A DNA stretch of 64,000 bases from Streptomyces sp. SAI-135 (lineage in GTDB: Bacteria > Actinomycetota > Actinomycetes > Streptomycetales > Streptomycetaceae), in assembly GCF_029893805.1 (NCBI RefSeq), contig NZ_JARXYP010000002.1, positions 1,612,001-1,676,000 on the forward strand. The letters run 5' to 3'. Positions 62,911 to 64,000 of the stretch are shown piece by piece. The position numbers and the translations under genes are program-made. Below the pieces are notes generated by a model. That model worked only from the letters and a program-made list of their open reading frames with translations, had not been told where the DNA came from and did no database searches. Numbering within the stretch: the stretch's first letter is position 1; the number at the start of each line of letters is the position of its first letter.

Positions 62911-63552
62911 TCAGGCGCCGCGGGGCCGCTTGAGACAGGCCAGCATCTCGTCCGTGGTCGCCGGGGTGGCGACGAGGGCGAGCGTGTGCCGGATCATCGC
63001 CCGGGTGTAGTCGGAGGGCACCCCGGCGACGGCGTCCGTGACCACCACGACGTGGTAGCCGCGGTTCACCGCGTCGAACACGGCGTTGGGCACCGCCACG
63101 TTGGCGGAGACGCCGGTCACGACCAGGGTGCGGCAGCCGAGGTTGCGCAGCAGCGCGTCGACCTCGGTGCCCTGGATCGGCGACAGGCCGTGCAGGCGTC
63201 GTACGACGAAGTCCTCCTCGCTCACCTCGATCGGGGCGGCCACCCGCACCGCGGTGGTCCCGGCGAGCTGCTGGACGGGCAGCCGCTCCGCGGCGCCGAA
63301 CAGGCGGGCGTTGCGGTTCGCGCCGCGCCCGTCCGGACGGCGTTCGGCGATCGCGTGGATCACCTGGACCCCGCTCGCGTGCGCGGCGGCGACCAGTCGG
63401 GCGACGTTGGCGAGTGCGCCCGAGGTCCGTGCGGCACGGGCGAGTTCGGGCAGGGCGCTGTCCGGTCCGACCACGCCCTGCTGGCACTCGACGGTGAGCA
63501 GGACGGTGGCCCCGGGATCGAGCAGTTCGCTGAGTCGTTCGTACGACGGCAC
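62911..63552 (-). CDS. Isochorismatase-family hydrolase
   Basis: A 213-residue cysteine-hydrolase-fold protein: LLTVECQQGVVG near residue 20 (in place of the usual DMQ; the Asp is here Glu), VQVIHAIAERRPDG, and VVTGVSANVAVPNAVFDAVNRG near 145, where the catalytic Cys normally sits before the NVAV-like helix but here reads SANVAV. The missing Cys and the altered DxQ make nicotinamidase-like activity doubtful. GTG 63552 has GAGGGGGAA upstream. It is divergent from the PNPOx-fold gene. Confidence 0.85.
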   Translation of the reverse strand: MPSYERLSELLDPGATVLLTVECQQGVVGPDSALPELARAARTSGALANVARLVAAAHASGVQVIHAIAERRPDGRGANRNARLFGAAERLPVQQLAGTTAVRVAAPIEVSEEDFVVRRLHGLSPIQGTEVDALLRNLGCRTLVVTGVSANVAVPNAVFDAVNRGYHVVVVTDAVAGVPSDYTRAMIRHTLALVATPATTDEMLACLKRPRGA

Positions 63553-63631
63553 GGTTCCCCCTCGTGACCGGTGGTCCGGAGCCGGTGAGGGTAGCCACCA
63601 TTGCGTGGGGACGGAAGACGACCCATCCTTT

Positions 63632-63662
63632 TCTGACGTGATGTCAGAGGATCTCTCCTCTG
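63632..63662. promoter_or_regulatory. Two overlapping inverted repeats before the PNPOx gene
   Basis: TCTGAC-N5-GTCAGA (63632-63648) and CAGAGG-N6-CCTCTG (63645-63662) overlap by four bases. They lie 29-59 bp upstream of the ATG at 63691 in the divergent promoter shared with the isochorismatase-fold gene. They are candidate operators, for example for a TetR- or GntR-type repressor. Confidence 0.6.
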
Positions 63663-63690
63663 GCACGACGTGAGAGACAGAGGGGGATGT

Positions 63691-64000
63691 ATGACCGTCA
63701 CTCAGCGCCGGGGCCGGAAGATCATGATGACGCCGGGCGAGCTGGACGAGTTCCTCACCGGCCAGCGCACCTGCCGGGTCGCCACGGTCTCGGCGGACGG
63801 CGCTCCGCATGTGAGCACGCTGTGGTTCGCCTGGGACGGCACCTCGATGTGGCTGTACTCCGTGGTGCGCAGCAAGCGCTGGACGGATCTGCGGCGCGAT
63901 CAGCGGGTCGCGATCGTGGTCGACACGGGCGAGGAGTACGACGAACTGCGGGGCGTCGAGCTGTCCGGGACCGTGGACTTCGTGGGCGAGGCCCCGCGCA
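63691..64000 (+). CDS. Pyridoxamine 5'-phosphate oxidase-fold protein, 3' end missing
   Basis: The first 103 codons are present. TGQRTCRVATVSADGAPHVS and TLWFAWDGTSMWLYSVVRSK then RWTDLRRDQRVAIVVD are the split-barrel flavin-binding core of the PPOX class group, whose actinobacterial members bind F420 or FMN. AGGGGG is 6 nt before the ATG. The rest of the gene lies beyond the window. Confidence 0.85.
   Translation, partial: MTVTQRRGRKIMMTPGELDEFLTGQRTCRVATVSADGAPHVSTLWFAWDGTSMWLYSVVRSKRWTDLRRDQRVAIVVDTGEEYDELRGVELSGTVDFVGEAPR

Overview
The window is a stretch of high-GC actinobacterial chromosome, almost certainly Streptomyces. The evidence is very high GC at third codon positions, frequent GTG and TTG starts, many short intergenic gaps, several start codons placed directly after a -10 hexamer (leaderless style), and marker genes: a divergent second EF-Tu (tuf3 type), a DosR/OsdR-type dormancy block, an ECF41 sigma factor and Tat-dependent secreted proteins. 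About 62 protein genes are called. No rRNA, tRNA, CRISPR array, IS element or phage was found, and there is no obvious biosynthetic gene cluster. It reads as core or near-core chromosome with small regulatory modules.

Layout. 1-12.8 kb: the 3' part of a ROK gene facing a GntR/HutC regulator across a perfect hairpin; an ECF41 sigma factor divergent from an alpha/beta hydrolase; an EamA exporter divergent from a MocR regulator; a Tat-exported PhoD phosphatase; an ACT-GNAT fusion; a Cys/Met-metabolism PLP enzyme divergent from an Lrp regulator; a DUF885 peptidase-like protein. 12.8-20.8 kb: an Imm21 protein, a rhodanese divergent from a second Lrp regulator with a strong palindromic operator, sbcDC, a YigZ protein, a SixA-type phosphatase and a CysRS-like protein. 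20.8-30.6 kb: a dormancy/hypoxia-like block with a DosR-type response regulator, CBS-BON protein, lone cNMP-binding domain, SulP transporter, DoxX protein, two tandem universal stress proteins around an AdhP, PPK2 and a CoA-binding protein. DosR-box-like palindromes sit in front of the regulator, the SulP/DoxX promoter region and the first Usp gene.

30.6-46.8 kb: pobA, ArsR/CDF metal efflux, a YbaK protein, XRE-cupin/EamA, two left-handed beta-helix proteins (an acyltransferase and a gamma-carbonic anhydrase), DedA, a membrane-anchored ricin-type lectin with intracellular sigma/anti-sigma-like domains, galU, a hotdog thioesterase, an MFS exporter, a spermidine-synthase-like protein, tuf3 and a VTT membrane protein. 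46.8-64 kb: a thiolase under an HxlR regulator with three operator copies, uppP, a decayed DUF1877 gene, an FAD monooxygenase, a SnoaL protein, lnt, a Gfo/Idh oxidoreductase, DinB, a lipoprotein, ung, an orphan peptide-binding lipoprotein, two SDRs, a DUF3037/HipA-like kinase pair, a Rieske lipoprotein whose gene carries a 42-bp perfect palindrome, an isochorismatase-fold protein and the start of a pyridoxamine-phosphate-oxidase-fold gene.

The most unusual non-coding features are three separate GC-rich intergenic tracts built of imperfect tandem duplications (about 23.0-23.5, 42.9-43.6 and 56.5-56.85 kb). One of these has captured the stop codons of two convergent genes. Others are a triplicated ribosome-binding-site/start-codon unit before the SulP gene and three direct repeats upstream of sbcD. 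All functional assignments are from reading sequence motifs and remembered family knowledge; no database search was possible.
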